From BOKV01 sp041987205 (GTDB lineage Bacteria > Pseudomonadota > Alphaproteobacteria > Rhizobiales > Rhizobiaceae): DNA of 6,295 nt. The stretch lies in the NCBI GenBank assembly GCA_041987205.1, contig JBHIWX010000144.1, positions 1 through 6,295 of the forward strand. The letters run 5' to 3'. Both the position numbers and the translations under genes were made by a program. Under the pieces are notes generated by a model that was not told where the DNA came from, did no database searches, and saw only the letters and a program-made list of their open reading frames with translations. Below are positions 6,171 to 6,295 of the stretch, piece by piece; the stretch's first letter is position 1; each line of letters starts with the position of its first letter.

Positions 6171-6295
6171 TTAGTAGCCGTAGCCACCGCCGTAATTGTA
6201 GTTGTAGCCGTAGTTGTAATTGTAGTTGCGGCGGTAGCGCGGATAGGAATTGTAGTAGTAGCCGCCGCCGTAATAGCCGACCTTCTCGGCCGTGG
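6171..6295 (-). CDS. C-terminal part of a Gly/Tyr/Asn-rich protein (cut by window edge)
   Basis: Only the last 40 codons, ending in TAA at 6173-6171, are inside the window. They read TAEKVGYYGGGYYYNSYP followed by RYRRNYNYNYGYNYNYGGGYGY, made almost entirely of tyrosine, glycine, asparagine and arginine. The frame is supported by the strong terminator about 30 bases downstream, by exclusive use of TAC and TAT in alternation with GGC, AAC and AAT, and by the absence of internal stops. Such tails occur in small, usually exported proteins of unknown function in alphaproteobacteria, and the composition also recalls sulfur-globule envelope proteins. I cannot see the N-terminus, so export and length are unknown. 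Nothing links it to the uronate genes. Confidence 0.7.
   Translation of the reverse strand, partial: TAEKVGYYGGGYYYNSYPRYRRNYNYNYGYNYNYGGGYGY

Noticed and set aside
5003..6187. Minus-strand open frame (394 codons) over kduD and the tandem array
   Set aside because: It covers the complete SDR gene on the other strand and reads through the 40-bp repeats in shifting Arg/Gly/Pro-rich sequence; no domain is visible.
1..6295. Transposase, integrase, attachment site or tRNA gene
   Set aside because: No such gene, terminal inverted repeat with target duplication, or tRNA-like cloverleaf was seen; the genes look intact and similar in base composition.

Overview
The window comes from a GC-rich bacterial genome with short intergenic gaps and dense operons. 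Gene content and style (a DctPQM-type TRAP transporter, a GntR/FCD regulator, KduI and KduD, and a Gly/Tyr/Asn-rich small-protein tail) suggest an alphaproteobacterium, most likely in the Hyphomicrobiales/Rhizobiaceae range. That placement is inference; the window contains no rRNA or other phylogenetic marker.

Layout. Positions 1-106 hold no gene but contain a strong symmetrical hairpin that looks like the terminator of the transporter operon. From 3081 down to 107 on the minus strand runs a complete TRAP transporter: periplasmic binding protein (dctP-like, 3081-2110), small membrane subunit (dctQ-like, 1987-1403) and large membrane subunit (dctM-like, 1384-107). The dctP-dctQ gap (about 120 bp) carries a long imperfect inverted repeat. 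A divergent control region (about 3082-3309) holds a nearly perfect 25-bp palindrome centred on 3176, which is a good candidate operator. Rightward on the plus strand follow a GntR-family regulator with an FCD domain (to 4194), kduI (4248-5084) and kduD (5081-5866); the last two overlap by four bases. Positions 5867-6170 hold no gene. They contain a hairpin just after kduD, a tandem array of a 40-bp unit (about 3.4 copies), another hairpin, and a terminator belonging to the last gene. That gene enters from the right edge on the minus strand (6295-6171) and only its last 40 codons are visible.

How it fits together. KduI and KduD catalyse consecutive steps that turn 5-dehydro-4-deoxy-D-glucuronate (the open-chain form of unsaturated uronates released by pectate, hyaluronate, heparin or similar lyases) into 2-keto-3-deoxygluconate (KDG). 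The divergent TRAP system probably imports a uronate or an unsaturated uronate, and the GntR regulator probably controls both directions through the shared palindrome. No polysaccharide lyase, unsaturated glucuronyl hydrolase, KDG kinase or KDPG aldolase lies in the window, so the upstream and downstream steps must be encoded elsewhere. I found no evidence of a wholly new system. The main points of interest are the transporter's substrate, the palindrome, the dctP-dctQ inverted repeat, the tandem array and the Gly/Tyr/Asn-rich protein.
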